Below, one piece after another: positions 31,831 through 42,936 of a stretch of DNA of 64,000 nucleotides (positions are counted from its first letter, which is position 1; each line of letters starts with the position of its first letter). Source of the stretch: Bremia lactucae (Eukaryota > Oomycota > Peronosporomycetes > Peronosporales > Peronosporaceae). The stretch covers positions 4,418,156-4,482,155 of the forward strand of contig NC_090611.1 of the NCBI RefSeq assembly GCF_004359215.1, in the 5' to 3' direction. Under the pieces are notes generated by a model that did not search any database, had not been told where the DNA came from, and saw only the letters and a program-made list of their open reading frames with translations. The translations under genes were made by a program, and so were the position numbers.

Positions 31831-32591
31831 AGCTGCTTCAAGCAGCGTCTTTGTTCGCGATTAGTGCCAGTAACAAGAAGAATGGACTGCTTCCGAGATG
31901 GACTGCTCATGTCTGTCACGAATTGGCAACACCATTTTAAGTGTTAATTGCCATCAGTTTTCGCAGACTCGACTGGTCCTCTGGCCATTGTACGAGGTAT
32001 TTTTTAATTTAAATTCCAGCAATAAGTGTTACATTCTACAAATAAAATTATCGTTAAGCAGAACAAATTGAAAGGCGCTAGTGAGCGCTCACTTTCTGCT
32101 ATTGAGCGCGCACCCTCCTGTACGTCTCTTTGATTGGTCGAAATGGTACTATTATAAACTGCGGTTTTATTCGGCGAAAATTTACAGTCTCCCCCGCATT
32201 TTCCATTCATTTACATGTTTTTCCGGCTACATTTTTCCATACCTTTCAAAACTACGAAATACCAGCGTCAACGCTACCGAGCTACCAATCCCGACGTTCC
32301 GGATTGGATCACAACATCCATATTGACGGCGGCTGAGGTGCTGTCGGAGATTCTGGTACCAGCACCGATTGCGATGATGTAACAGAAGGTTGCCGGCAGC
32401 TTCTGCTATTGTGACCATCCTGCTGACAACTTCGGCATCTTCTTCATGGTTTCAGTGACTCTTCAACTACTTCAAAATGCGATGATTTGCTTGTTGTGGT
32501 CGTAGAGAGTCTCTTGAGGGAGCCCACAGGCCGACCACGACTGCGGATGTCCACAGCATTAGAGCATTGGCCTCAGAGAGAGTGTCAAGGT

Positions 32592-33122
32592 TGTAACGGG
32601 CTAAAGTTGCCCTAATGTTACACAGTCCCGTTAAGTGCACTTGGTGAACTTAAGAAGATGGTCAATTGCTGAATTATAGTAATTAGGAACCAGCACTCGG
32701 GTATGGTGCACATTTGTGACCAAACCTTGTGTATGTGATGCACATGGGTGCATTCACATTAGGAGGGATGACGCCTAGCGTCATCCGTTACGCGAGGTAT
32801 CTAGAAAGATACGCTCGCAATACATATTAAGTGTTATCTATAGAGATGACATTTTAATTGGTAAAAATAGGTATTTATATTTAATAAGATTAAATATTAA
32901 TCAGTCTGAAATCCACTTCCTACTTGATGAGTTCGCACGAGAAGCCGGATTACCGCTCCTGTGACGACACTTAATCAAAGTACTTAGTGAGTTGATGGAG
33001 GTCGCTAACGCGCACCACAACTACCTCACTACATGCAAATGAAGCAGATTAAACCGCTTCCTCGCTGTGCTAGGGTGTGTGTCTAAGTAGAGTGTGGCCG
33101 CATTACGACTTGCCCGCCTTCA
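32592..33122. mobile_element. Solo LTR (531 bp) inside the MULE
   Basis: Starts TGTAACGGGC and ends CTTCA (TG...CA termini). It is flanked by an exact 5-bp direct repeat AAGGT at 32587-32591 and 33123-33127. Internal hairpins: GGATGACGC-CTA-GCGTCATCC at 32766-32786, then a GCGAG...CTCGC pair. No LTR-retrotransposon coding region is attached, so this is the product of LTR-LTR recombination. Confidence 0.8.
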
Positions 33123-33127
33123 AAGGT

Positions 33128-34561
33128 CGTCATGGATAACCCTTCGGCGGTAAACTGGGGTGTCCTCGAGCTCCTCTCGCAGTCGCTTGAGTTTGTCATC
33201 AAGTGATGGCGCTGCTTCTACTGCTGCTGCCGCTACACAAGGAGGTTGAACTAGCCGCCAGTGTTGGTCTAAGTCCTTCAGGGCGAGAGGAGTCACGGCT
33301 ATAGCAGCAAGCTGCCTTTTGCAGGCGAGCCGGCATACTGTGTCAACTGTCAACATCTTAAAGTAGTAGAGTGCCCAAAATGTAGCTTGTCTTGCATGAA
33401 AGCAGCCACAAGTCGGTCCTTGTAGCGCAGCCATGTCTTCTCAAGGAAGATCACTACGTGGTGCAGGAAACTCGTCCGCTATTTCCCGAGATGGCTCTCG
33501 TACTTGTCTGGTGATGATGAATGCACAAGAAGGTTTTATTGGTGCAAAAAAGTTTCGAAGGCATCAACGCTGTCAATCGGTCCCCATTTCTTTGCCAGAA
33601 TGATCTTTGATAGTTGCCATCGGCAGAGCAGAAAGTTTGCATCCGGGAAGACAGTATTATCAGGGCGAGTTCCCGATCTGTCACAAAAGTTGTTGGTGCG
33701 ACAAAGAATGTTTCAAGCACATGCTTTACCAATTGTATTGCCCACATGTAGTTTTCTTCTCTCTCCGCGGCCATTAAGCAGTATGAGAACGTGGATGTTT
33801 GAGTAGTGCAGGTAACTCCCACAATATGCAGCAGCGGCAAGCCAAACCGATTAGTTTTGTAGGTTGAGCACCTTCGCGGCCGAAAATTTGCTGCATATCT
33901 TGTTGGCGGATAAGGAGACTATAAAGAGTTTTGTATAAGCCGTCTCTCTGAATCAAACTGAGTATAATTTGGCGCATTTTTGCTGCTTTTAAGGCTGTCA
34001 AGTAATTCCTGAAGAGAAGAACGACCGATAAGGATACGCGAGCGCTCTGCCTGCTTGAGATTGTACACGTCGCGAGGTGCAATCGTGACACCCTTCCTTT
34101 GCAGGCTGCTAACTATTCGCATGGGTTTGAGCCCGGCGATAGACAGCTGAATGACCTCTTGTTGCTGTTCTGCATTCATGGCACGATTTCTGGGATGTGC
34201 AGAAGGTTCAACGAAAGGCTCGTGGTTGTGAGCATTAAATTCTACTTCCACTGTCCAGACTGTCTTTTCTAGCGTCTTTTCAATTACCTTTGGCTTGGCG
34301 ATGAGGCAAAAGAAGGCATACCCATTGCTACAAATTGCAGTGACACGCTTACGCTGAACACCAGGTGCCAACTGCTTTGCCTTCCCCGAATATGAGCATT
34401 TCAGAACAGCAGCTTTTAATGTCACCATTTTTCTTATCCCCAACATGTCGCTTTGTTATAAACAAAACAAAGCCCTCGTCCTTCATACACGCGTCTATAG
34501 CTGCGCGAACATCATCGAAGGTGGTAAATACGCGCTCTTTGAATGATTCTATGTAGCTCAT
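33128..34561 (-). pseudogene. MULE transposase, broken
   Basis: Frames on the minus strand in order: 34561-34349 (FAR1-like N-terminus, SYIESF...FDDVRAAIDACMKDEGF); 34446-33919 with a zinc-binding HNHEPF motif; 34091-33774; 33840-33454 with PLLHIVGVTCTTQTSTFSYCLM, ENYMWAI and FVTDRELALI, the core of the MULE transposase DDE domain; and a C-terminal remainder to ~33128. At least three frame changes separate them. A MULE transposase normally cuts at the TIRs of its own family; this copy cannot be translated as one protein. Confidence 0.8.
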
Positions 34562-34973
34562 TGCAGAGTTAGGGACGAATTTGTGGACGGGAATCTTAAA
34601 GAGTTCATTATACTACCATTATAACTAATCAAAGAGACGTACAGGGCTCGAAAAGCTAGTGTGTGCACTCAATAGCGAAAAGTGAGCGCTCACTAAATCT
34701 TCTTCTATAATTTTAGCAGCACGTTGCGACATGCTTGAAAACAGAGCTTTTTTTCAGTTCTTCTGGAGCTCCTTTTAAAGCAAGTGTAAGCCTAGATTTT
34801 TCAACATCTAGGCTCCCGAACAAATTCTAAATGGGGGATATGATTAAGCACACGAAGCCAAATGGATCTTTGGATGGTAATATTAAACATAAAAATATTC
34901 AAAGGTAATTATCGCTCTTCCATTACAACTCCCATAGGTCATGGTGACTATTTGCATTCGCGGCCTGTGTGAC

Positions 34974-35478
34974 TGTAACGGGGCACCTATAACTAGTACT
35001 GTTCAGCACTAGTTAATCTTACATTAATTACAGTGTAGGTAGGGTGCCTCGAAACTTCACGAACACAAGATTACAGAGGAGGGTATCTAGGTAGCTAAGG
35101 GTATTAAGCCCCCAAAAGGTAATTCAATGGATGAAGAATTAGGAAAAAGTAAACTGTATTAATATAATAAGTTTCCTAAGTAACGATCTTCTATCTACTA
35201 CTGAACTTAATGTATGAATATCTAAGTAAGTATGGTGCCTCCTTGCGCGCCGCACAATCGTATTTTGAAACGATTGGCGGGGTTGATTTAGACTTAAATC
35301 AATAGAGCTATGGGTTTATTGCATGAATAATATGAAATTTGGTATTATTGGACATATTTAAGTCCAATTAATAAAGATAATAATTTTGCACTTCTTTATG
35401 TCATTCCTCTCATAGGAAATAATTTTTTTTATTCCTCTTTTGGCAAATAAAACTTATGTAACGGGACACCCCGTTACA
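34974..35478. mobile_element. Solo LTR (505 bp) with perfect target duplication
   Basis: Begins TGTAACGGGGCAC and ends CACCCCGTTACA. Exact 5-bp repeats GTGAC flank it at 34969-34973 and 35479-35483. An imperfect hairpin (ACTAGTACTG / CAGCACTAGT) lies ~20 bp from the 5' end. The 3' end contains TGTAACGGG-ACAC-CCCGTTACA, an almost perfect palindrome of its own termini. Confidence 0.88.
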
Positions 35479-35589
35479 GTGACGCCGTCCGTAAAGTGAT
35501 TTATCTATTGACAGCAACTATAAGTACCTATTACTCACAATGGAAACAAACGCTTCAAGAATAGCGTGGGTGTAACGGTGCAGTGCCGA

Positions 35590-35671
35590 CTTGTACTGCT
35601 TCAGTACAAGTCCACTTCGCACTGCTTCAGTGCGAGCGGTGCTCACGTCCCTTCACGTACACTAGTACGTG
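35590..35671. repeat. Three consecutive stem-loops in the LTR 5' end
   Basis: CTTGTACTG-CTT-CAGTACAAG (35590-35610), TCGCACTG-CTT-CAGTGCGA (35617-35635) and CACGTAC-ACTA-GTACGTG (35654-35671). The arms are perfect; the first two share the loop CTT. Confidence 0.85.
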
Positions 35672-35967
35672 CAGAGGAAGACTCTCTAAGAATACTTGCT
35701 TAAAGAGGGTTAATTAAAAAGCCGTATTAATATAATTAAGTTTCAGTTTCTATCTATTTACTACTAACTCAATTATATACTAATACAAAATATGTAATAA
35801 AAGTCTTATCTGTCTCTCTCTTTGCGCGCGTCCAGCGCTGACTGGACCGCGGAGCAAGTAGATATAATGGCCTTTATCTACCAATGGATAAGCATTTCGA
35901 ATACTACTACGTAAAGCAAGATTCTCCAAATATTATCTACCTCTTAGATAATATATTAATGGAAGTG

Positions 35968-37268
35968 TAATTTTCACCCCATGCAAAAATAAATTTCCGT
36001 CGCTGCAACTTGATTTTTATAAGCCAATCAGAAGAATTTTGAATTGCGCATATTAGGCGGAAAAAAACAAATAGGCAAAGTTGGACAGTGAAATTCCATA
36101 TCCGCGTGACAATTGCAGGTGCCTCGCGTGATCCCAACCGATCAAATGCCATGTTTATAACTCCGACAATTCACAAGGTTGCCGTGTACACGCGTTCGAG
36201 CATTGAGTGTGATATATGGGTCAAGATGGTCAAGCAAGCCGTACAGAATGCTCGCAATCAGCAACTCAACGAAAGCTTCAGTAACACATCTAATGGGCCC
36301 CACAAGGTCGCGTGCATGGCATCCAAAAAGCAAATTGAAGTTGACAGTTCTGCATTTTAACTGTCAGACGCCGAACGGAAGGCACCAAAGATGGATGGGG
36401 CGTTTCAGTTCTCGACTTTGAAGCGTGTGCTTTCTTTTTTTCGATCCAGCATTTTCACGTAAATCGAGTTCTTGAAAAGGGTACATTTGGTACAGGGGTT
36501 TTGACTGAGCGCAAAATTACGAGCGAATTTCCAGCGTGAAAATATTGGAGAAAAGTTCAATGTTGAATTACGAAAAGCTGCACTCGAAGACGAAAATGCG
36601 GATTTTGCGTGACGTGCATCATCCTTTTGTGGCACCGTTGCGGTTTTCGTTAAAAAGCCAGTCTCGTGTGTATTTATAGCATGCAATTTTGCTCTAGGAC
36701 AGTCTTTACACGCATATGAATCGCGCTTTTCGAATAATAAAGAGCATTGTGTGAAAATCGCGCTTAATTTAAAGCGCTTCAAGTTTTGCGCTGCTCAGAT
36801 CGTACTTGCACTGTCTCATTTGCATGCGTACGACATTATTTATCGTGACCTGAAGCCCGATAGCATAATAATTGATATCGATAGAAATATGGCGCTTGTG
36901 GATTTCGGTCTTTCAAAGTTTATTGTGAATCAATTGTCGAGCGCTCGCACGATGGCAAACTCTCCTGCGTAATACAGCCCCGAACTTCTGAAACCCAAGC
37001 GCTCACGTGACTATGGCAAGGCTGTGGATTGGTGGTGTCTAGGCTACCTTTTGTACGAAAGGCTGCTTGCAAAGCGACCAGTTCATCACGTCAAAATTGA
37101 GTGTGATTTCAGGGAATGTTTTGTGATTTATATTGAGTGGCAGGACCCCCAGGCTTATTTACAATTCAAAATGTAGGATATTGGACTACAATTCATAATG
37201 CTTCTGATTGGCTAATAAAAATTAAGTTGGCAGCGACGGTAATTTATTTTGCATGGGGTGGAAATACC
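35968..37268. mobile_element. TIR-bounded (Pack-type) element carrying a kinase gene relic
   Basis: Left end CACCCCATGCAAAAATAAAT (35976-35995), then CCGTCGCTG and AGCCAATCAGAAG. Right end read inward has CACCCCATGCAAAATAAAT, CCGTCGCTG and AGCCAATCAGAAG. The inverted repeats are about 70-80 bp and ~85% alike by eye. The 1.3-kb body holds no transposase, only decayed PH and AGC-kinase sequence, so it would be non-autonomous. The exact ends and target duplication are unclear; TTAA occurs near both sides, but the DNA is AT-rich. Confidence 0.7.
36088..37110 (+). pseudogene. PH-AGC protein kinase (Akt/SGK-like) relic inside the TIR element
   Basis: On the plus strand: the end of a PH-like domain (KVAVYTRSSIECDIWVKMVKQA, 36178-36240); a glycine loop RVLEKGTFGTG near 36463; KMRILRDVHHPFVAPLRFSL near 36600 (N-lobe HPFV); ALSHLHAYDIIYRDLKPDSII (36805-36870) with the catalytic RD; LVDFGLSKF (~36895) with DFG; a degraded activation loop ending in a stop just before YSPELLKPK (~36973); and DWWCLGYLLYE (~37025). 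Several frameshifts and stops separate these. Domain order PH then AGC kinase matches Akt-type kinases. The relic shows no obvious introns between kinase motifs, but decay prevents certainty. Confidence 0.75.
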
Positions 37269-37329
37269 TATGTTTATTAACAACCTTTAAGTGTTGATTT
37301 CATGTAACGATACACCCCGTTACAGTAGG

Positions 37330-39109
37330 ACATTGCTTTTTACCATAAAGCATGCAACAAAAATCGCGAGTGAAAGAATTGAGGTTTGATGTACACAGAT
37401 AATTTGGATGCAACGTGTTGGCCAAAACCCATTAGGACGGAGCTTGTATACTCTGAATTGCGTTTAAAGATGATATAGAATTAAGCAAGTAATAATATAA
37501 ATACTTCAAAAGATAGCTCATCATGCTTTCTTTTAAAGCACCAAATGCTTCGATACACGCATCACGATGCTCACTGATACTTGTTTCTCCATATTCGCTG
37601 GGCTTCGGAACAAGCTAGTCTTGAACTTCTTAAAATTCGAAATTAGCATTTGCCATTAAAATCTGTGACCGAAGACCTTATGAATTAAGAAAAGAGATAA
37701 GCTGCCACCACTCTGTCGTGGCGGCGTTTCAACACCGTTTCATTGTGTGTTAAAGAAAAATGCGGGCAGTACTTATATGCAAACAGATCAGTCGCAGTGT
37801 GTCAGCTGCAGATCTTACCTATCATCTGTAAAGGCTCCAAGGAAAATTATTTGTGCTCTCACCGCCCAGCACGAAAAAAATCTATTTTGAGACTTCTTCT
37901 TCCATTGTCCTTGCATATTTTAACTTCTACAAAACTGTCCAGACGAATTCGTTGATGACCAAGCTCGGTTTCGTCTCGAGATGCTTTGACAGTTTAGTTT
38001 CTTCTTCTCCCGCTGTCGAGAGTATTGAAAGAGATGGCTGGAAAAGTGACCTATTTAGCTAAATTTAATTTATCGTTCATATATTACATAGTCTTCGAGG
38101 GAGAAGGTAAACGAGAAAAAAGCGGAAGACTAGGAAGGGACTTAAAAAAATATAGCGCATTTTTTTAACTACTTCAGTGCCTACCAGGACAACGTCTCAA
38201 AAAATGAGGAATTTTCATCGACTTTCTTGATTACAAAGAATAGTTCTCCGTGCAGACCACAACCCTGCAAGGGAAGTTTCTACGATAAGTTAAAAATAAG
38301 TCCTGGAATATCTTATTGTTATGAGTGTAACGATAGAGGTCTACAAAGTGTGGACCTCAATGCACGGTTGACTTAGCAAAACCCGATCAATAAAGATGAA
38401 ACCGCAATTGAATCATCTTAACGAAGCAGCAAACATCCTCAAGGTCGCTTGCAGTAGCATACGTTTATTTGAGTGTTGTTAACGGCCAAACGAGGTGGCT
38501 GTCAAACATTTCGAGGCAGCATGGCCAGCTGTTAGATCGGCAGCATTTCTTCGCGCGCAATTTCAGCGGCTGTCGTCGGTAAACACATCACAACGAAAAG
38601 TACAACCACTCGATGTGTAATTAAACTGCTGTTTGTTTCGATCAAGTATATCATGGCAACAAAGAACGTAATGCTTCTCATAAGGAAAGGAAGGCCGACA
38701 AGTGTCATTTTACGCGAAAAATGAAATTTACACAATTGATTAGACATGACCATTTTTAGACTGCTGCGGTAATATGAAGCTACACATTTATACCACTCGA
38801 CGGTAATCCATCAGACCGACTGTCTACGTGGTTCATTATAGCCGCACACCGACTCTTCAAAGACGCTGTTTTCGTTTAATTCTTAAAAGACAGGCCAAGG
38901 AGGTTTGACTGTTCTACACGACTGCAAACCTAATACCTTCGTTTGTAATAAATTTGCAATTGAATATTAAGTTTTACAGCTCGAACGCCCTCTCGCTTCG
39001 ACCAATTTGTTAAACACTATCACTCCTCGACCAAATTTGTTTGTGCATTATCGTCGATTGGCAAATTCTAACCATTTTTACTTCTACCTCTTTCTTGAAA
39101 CGGCACATT
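37330..39109. other. 1.8-kb gene-poor stretch
   Basis: No credible gene. TGTAACGATAGAGG at 38326 looks like another LTR 5' tip: it has the TGTAACG start and a short GAGGTC...GACCTC stem just after it. No matching 3' end was found. Small ORFs at 37743-38062 and 38532-38753 have no recognisable motif. Confidence 0.5.
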
Positions 39110-39903
39110 ATGGGCATCAGTCGCGCTACGAGCACCGGCAATCGGCTACAGCCACCGCCGCCTACGCAAGTGGCTGAGCCACAACACACTACTCGACCAC
39201 GTACGTCTATTTCTCCTCGCTTACCGTTCTTTTCAACGCTCACGATTGATTGCTTGTAGTTATTATCTTGGACTGGGATGACACGGTTTTACCCAACACG
39301 CACCTATCAAAGCTCGGTTTCTTTTCGGAAGATGTGGTTTTTAAGCTTCCAGAGGAATGTGTGCCAGTGCTCGAGGAATTGGCAACGGAAGTGGAGAATT
39401 TTCTTCGCGCGTGCTTAAAGATAGGCCCTTGCTGCATCGTCACTAATGCCGAGAGCGGATGGGTTGAGCGCTCGTCTCAGCGCTTCTTACCAAACATCGT
39501 GCCATTACTGGAACAGATGACCATTATTTCAGCACGCTCTTCCTTTGAAAGCGTGTACCCTGGCCGGCCTATTGAATGGAAGATTGCTGTCTACCGTGAC
39601 CTGCTTGTAAAGCGCGGGCTCGGACAAGCAGCAGTTGTGGAAAATCATGGAATTTATGTGCACCAGCAAAAGCGAGAAACTCAGCAACTAATTGCATTTG
39701 GCGATGCGCAAGTGGACCGCTATGCGATCCAGTATGTCGCACGGCGCACGCCTAATACACAGTTAAAGTCAATCAAGCTATTGGAAAACCCAAGCATGAC
39801 GCAGCTGCAGAAGCAGCTTCGTTTGCTTGGTGGGTTTCTCGTGCAGCTAAGCTGTCACGATGAAACGCTTGACTTGGAACTTTCGAATGAAATGCTGCAG
39901 TGA
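39110..39903 (+). CDS. HAD-superfamily hydrolase-like protein
   Basis: Two exons, 39110-39200 and 39260-39903, joined across a 59-nt intron (GTACGT...CTTGTAG), about 244 aa. The first exon gives a Pro/Thr/Arg-rich head of ~30 residues. Exon 2 starts with LIILDWDDTVLP, HAD motif I (DxDxT, first Asp at residue 35). A later FGDAQVDRY near residue 180 fits the GDxxxD motif IV; CCIVTNAESGW near residue 90 fits the motif II Ser/Thr strand. HAD enzymes are mostly phosphatases using an aspartyl-phosphate intermediate; the substrate is not predictable. Without the intron the frame would begin at a non-ATG codon, which supports the splice. Confidence 0.75.
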
Positions 39904-40109
39904 GTGGCGCGTGTTGTCAGAAGTCGTATTGATATACAAGTTTAGATAATATTAAATTTAAAAGGTATAAACCTATTGTATTTGCGATTAGGATCTTAAA
40001 AAGTCCCTTCTGATGGAGGTAGTTTCATTTAGTCTTCTCTTTTTGCAAAAAAGTGATGTAACCCACTATAGCCTATATTTCATTTATTATCCCACCAGTC
40101 GTCTCAAGA

Positions 40110-40538
40110 ATGATGGACGCCGAGAAGACCAATGTAATGGTCTCCTCCGGCACGGAATCCACAAAAGGCAAGCCCACTATGGTGTCGATGTTTTCAGGCC
40201 TCGACCTCGCGCTTGATGCGAACGGTGCTGTCATTTCTAATGTCTATTCTGCCGCAAAGGACTTGCTTGTCACTAAGAACGCCGAGAAAGAGCTAGAAGC
40301 TCAGCTCGCGGCCTCGTACGCATGTAAGAAGGAGTTGCAGCAGAAGGAGAGAAAAAATCCGCCTATTACAGCGCTGACTCAAGCGCTAGAGCTTTTTGAT
40401 CAGGAAATGGACGAGCGTAACGCTTTCATGTCCCGCCACACCAAGAGACGACTGAAAGGTGGCAAGAAGTCACGAGGAGGAATCTTGACGCCATCACGCG
40501 GCCGTCGCCTGCGATATGAGAAATACAAACGTGTGTAA
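40110..40538 (+). CDS. Small basic hypothetical protein (142 aa)
   Basis: A complete ORF starting with two Met codons (40110 and 40113); stop at 40536-40538. No family recognised. The middle (residues ~50-85) is a helix rich in Glu, Lys and Ala. The last 35 residues are strongly basic (KRRLKGGKKSRGG, GRRLRYEKYKRV), so nucleic-acid or nuclear binding is possible. It stands 206 bp after the HAD gene and 232 bp before the USP gene, all on the same strand. Ordinary codon use and position between housekeeping genes make it a probable real gene. Confidence 0.55.
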   Translation: MMDAEKTNVMVSSGTESTKGKPTMVSMFSGLDLALDANGAVISNVYSAAKDLLVTKNAEKELEAQLAASYACKKELQQKERKNPPITALTQALELFDQEMDERNAFMSRHTKRRLKGGKKSRGGILTPSRGRRLRYEKYKRV

Positions 40539-40770
40539 GCACTTATATGAACACAATTTACGAAACGGTAACCTCGGTTACTTTATTTAAAATACGTGTG
40601 CACTAAATGCTAATTACTATTATTTCTTAGAAATTATAATAAACATTTTTGCCCAAATTGTAATTAAATGTATAATATCAAAACGGACGTTTTACGCCCT
40701 ATTCTGTCAATAATCACGCTTTGATTTCATGAGTGATGGTCACACTACATAAGAGGTTACACAAACATTA

Positions 40771-42812
40771 ATGGCGCCGGCTACACTTGAAAATGACCAC
40801 GAAATGGTAATCACGTTTGGGGACTTCTCGCTCGAAGAAACAAAGAAGGCGCTCGAGGATGGTAAGCATCGATAAACTGATTTATTTCTACAGATAAAAC
40901 TGAGTCCGTTTGCAGCTGCTACAGACCTACAGACTCCACCGAAGCCCAACGAGACTTCAAAAACGTGGGCCGACGCGTTAAGTGTATCCCAGACGCAACC
41001 AAAGCCTGCGTGTATCGCTCCAAAAGCTCCATGGGCCGCAACAGCTGAATACAATGGAAGTGCGACGATAAAGAATACGCCGAGGGAGCCAATGAAGCCA
41101 CTACCGTTTGAAAAAGCCATTCAGGAGACACTTAAAATCCTCGATGTGTCTGCACCTGCGAAAGAGATGAAAAAACGGTGAGCTCAATAAATCTGAAAAA
41201 AAACTATGAAATTTTGAATTTAAAGAATGATAAAAAATTGTTTTAGAGGCCTGGTGAATCAAGGAAATACGTGCTTTCAGAATGTCATTTTGCAATCGGT
41301 TTTAGCCTGCCCGCCATTTTTAAAGTAAGTGTCTTCACTTGTTTTCGAGTAGTTTTATTCAAGAGTCTGATGCTTTCGTTTGCAGTCTATTAGTGGCGCT
41401 GTCGAGCTTCTGTCCGTCGACTTCTAACATGCTGGCAAGTACGTCAACGTTTAAAGCGTGGCGTCATATGGTGGCGTTTACACGAGAATTTGAAGAGCCT
41501 ACACTTGCTCAATGTACGTGTTGATAACAAAATGCAAGCATGAGGTTCTATCCGTCAGAACTCGTTTCTTGTAGTGCAGCTTGACGAGCATAGCCTCCAC
41601 GACGTGCATCGCAAAACTCCCCAAGCTATTCGAATTAGTGGCTACTTTATGGATGTTCTAAGCGCATTTCAAAAGATGCGAGGCGAACAGGAAGATGCCT
41701 TGGAGTTTCTTGAATTCTTTTTAGAGTATCTTCATACGGAGTATGATCAAAGTGGCCTTGTGTTACCAACTTCGTGTGAGCACCAAACACGGCGCAAAGC
41801 TGTGCAGAATGAAACTAATGAATCGATTGAAATGGCGCAAACGAATGAAGACGGATGGGCTGAAGTCGGTAAGAAGGGCAAAAGTAGCCTTCTTCGTCAA
41901 AATCTTGTCGATAGCTTCCGATCGCCGATCAATTGGTTATTCAAGGGTACACTGCGCTCGGAAATCAAGCATAGTGGCAAGCGACAGAGTTCGATTACCG
42001 TGGAGCCATTCCATTGCTTGCACTTGAATCTTGTTTTTAAAAGTCACGACTCGCGTTCCTTTCTGTCTGCTGTAAATAGCTCCACACCTTCTCAAAGTTC
42101 TCCGCTAACGATCGAAGATATGATTCGTGAATCCTTTGCTGTCGAAGTGATTGAAGATATTCACGCGACTCCTCGAATGACAAAGGTTACGACGGTTGAG
42201 TCCCTTCCTGTGGTGCTGACATTAACTGTCAAGCGCTTTTCGTACCATCCAGAGCAAGGACCCGTGAAACTCCAGCGATTTGTGAAATACTCGCCGTTGT
42301 TAGAATTCCCAGTGCACTTTCTGTCAACACCCTGTCGAGCAGAGAATGGAATTGATGATCCTAACAACTTGGCGTCTAGTATTGCATTCACGTCTCCTCC
42401 AATGTACGAGCTCTTTGCGGTCGTGTCACATCTTGGCGACTTTGTTGTGGGTGGCCACTACACGTGCGTGTGCCGTGATAATAAAGACCAATGGTTTCGT
42501 TACGACGATGAACACGTGACATCCATCTCGGAGGCTACAGCGCTGAGTGAAACCGCGTATTTGCTCTTTTACGTTCGAACGAACAAGCGACCGATTTTGC
42601 CTTCACCACTAACGTCCAGTGCAGTGCTTGTCAAGGCAAAAGACAGGAGTCTAGCTCACGAAAAGACAAGCGACAATAATTTAAAAAAGACTGGTGAAAA
42701 AGGCGCAACATCGTTACTTGCACCTCCTGGAACATCTCGACTCATTCCAGGAATGTCTTTGAAAAATAAAGCAAAGTCGAAAACGCAAGGCAAGAAAAAA
42801 TCATTAAATTAG
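40771..42812 (+). CDS. Ubiquitin-specific protease (USP10-like)
   Basis: Five exons by splice-site and frame reading: 40771-40861, 40916-41177, 41247-41324, 41386-41513, 41575-42812; introns of 54, 69, 61 and 61 nt; about 598 aa. The N-terminus (~115 aa) is probably disordered and has two [16 protein letters not shown] segments. The Cys box [17 protein letters not shown] (Cys ~127) crosses exon 3, followed by LACPPF as in USP10. The [12 protein letters not shown] block and the His box [12 protein letters not shown] (His ~481), then WFRYDDEHV and AYLLFYVR, complete the peptidase C19 domain. It should remove ubiquitin from substrates in the cytosol or nucleus. The C-terminal ~60 residues are Lys/Ser-rich. 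Confidence 0.9.
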
Positions 42813-42936
42813 GAGCAGTTTTAGACAATAAAATGTCGGGTGACTACATTCTAGTTACCATGTATGCAAGTCGACGGTGAATTAGAAATACGTAAAATCG
42901 GTAAAGCGCCGTGTTTCTACTTTGTATTTTTATACC

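Larger units (their letters stand above)
32080..34694 (-). mobile_element. Mutator-like DNA transposon (MULE), degenerate
   Basis: Terminal inverted repeats of about 65-80 bp: the left end begins AGTGAGCGCTCACTTTCTGC at 32080 and the right end, read inward from 34694, begins AGTGAGCGCTCACTTTTCGC; both continue to a shared TGTACGTCTCTTTGATT. The right copy has ~10 extra bases. Both tips contain the 12-bp palindrome GTGAGCGCTCAC. Inside are FAR1/MULE-type transposase remnants on the minus strand and a later solo LTR. No clear 9-bp target duplication could be seen at the chosen ends, so the outer limits may be off by a few bases. Confidence 0.8.
35571..37324. mobile_element. Second LTR of the same style, split by a TIR element
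   Basis: The 5' end TGTAACGGTGCAGTGCC is at 35571 and the 3' end TACACCCCGTTACA at 37324. Flanks are GTGGG (35566-35570) and GTAGG (37325-37329), a 5-bp repeat with one change. Removing the insert between about 35968 and 37268 leaves ~450 bp, close to the 505-bp solo LTR next door. Confidence 0.7.

Noticed and set aside
32925..32960. CTTGATGAGTTCG...GAGAAG resembles a hammerhead ribozyme core
   Set aside because: The required CUGAUGA and GAAA boxes are not exact and no three-stem fold could be drawn.
35955..37280. TTAA on both sides of the TIR element as a piggyBac-type target
   Set aside because: The DNA is AT-rich and the inverted repeats do not begin right next to the TTAA.
38532..38753. 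Minus-strand 73-aa frame with hydrophobic segments and a terminal REE motif, possible small secreted protein
   Set aside because: No start with a clean signal peptide and no family match; likely chance.
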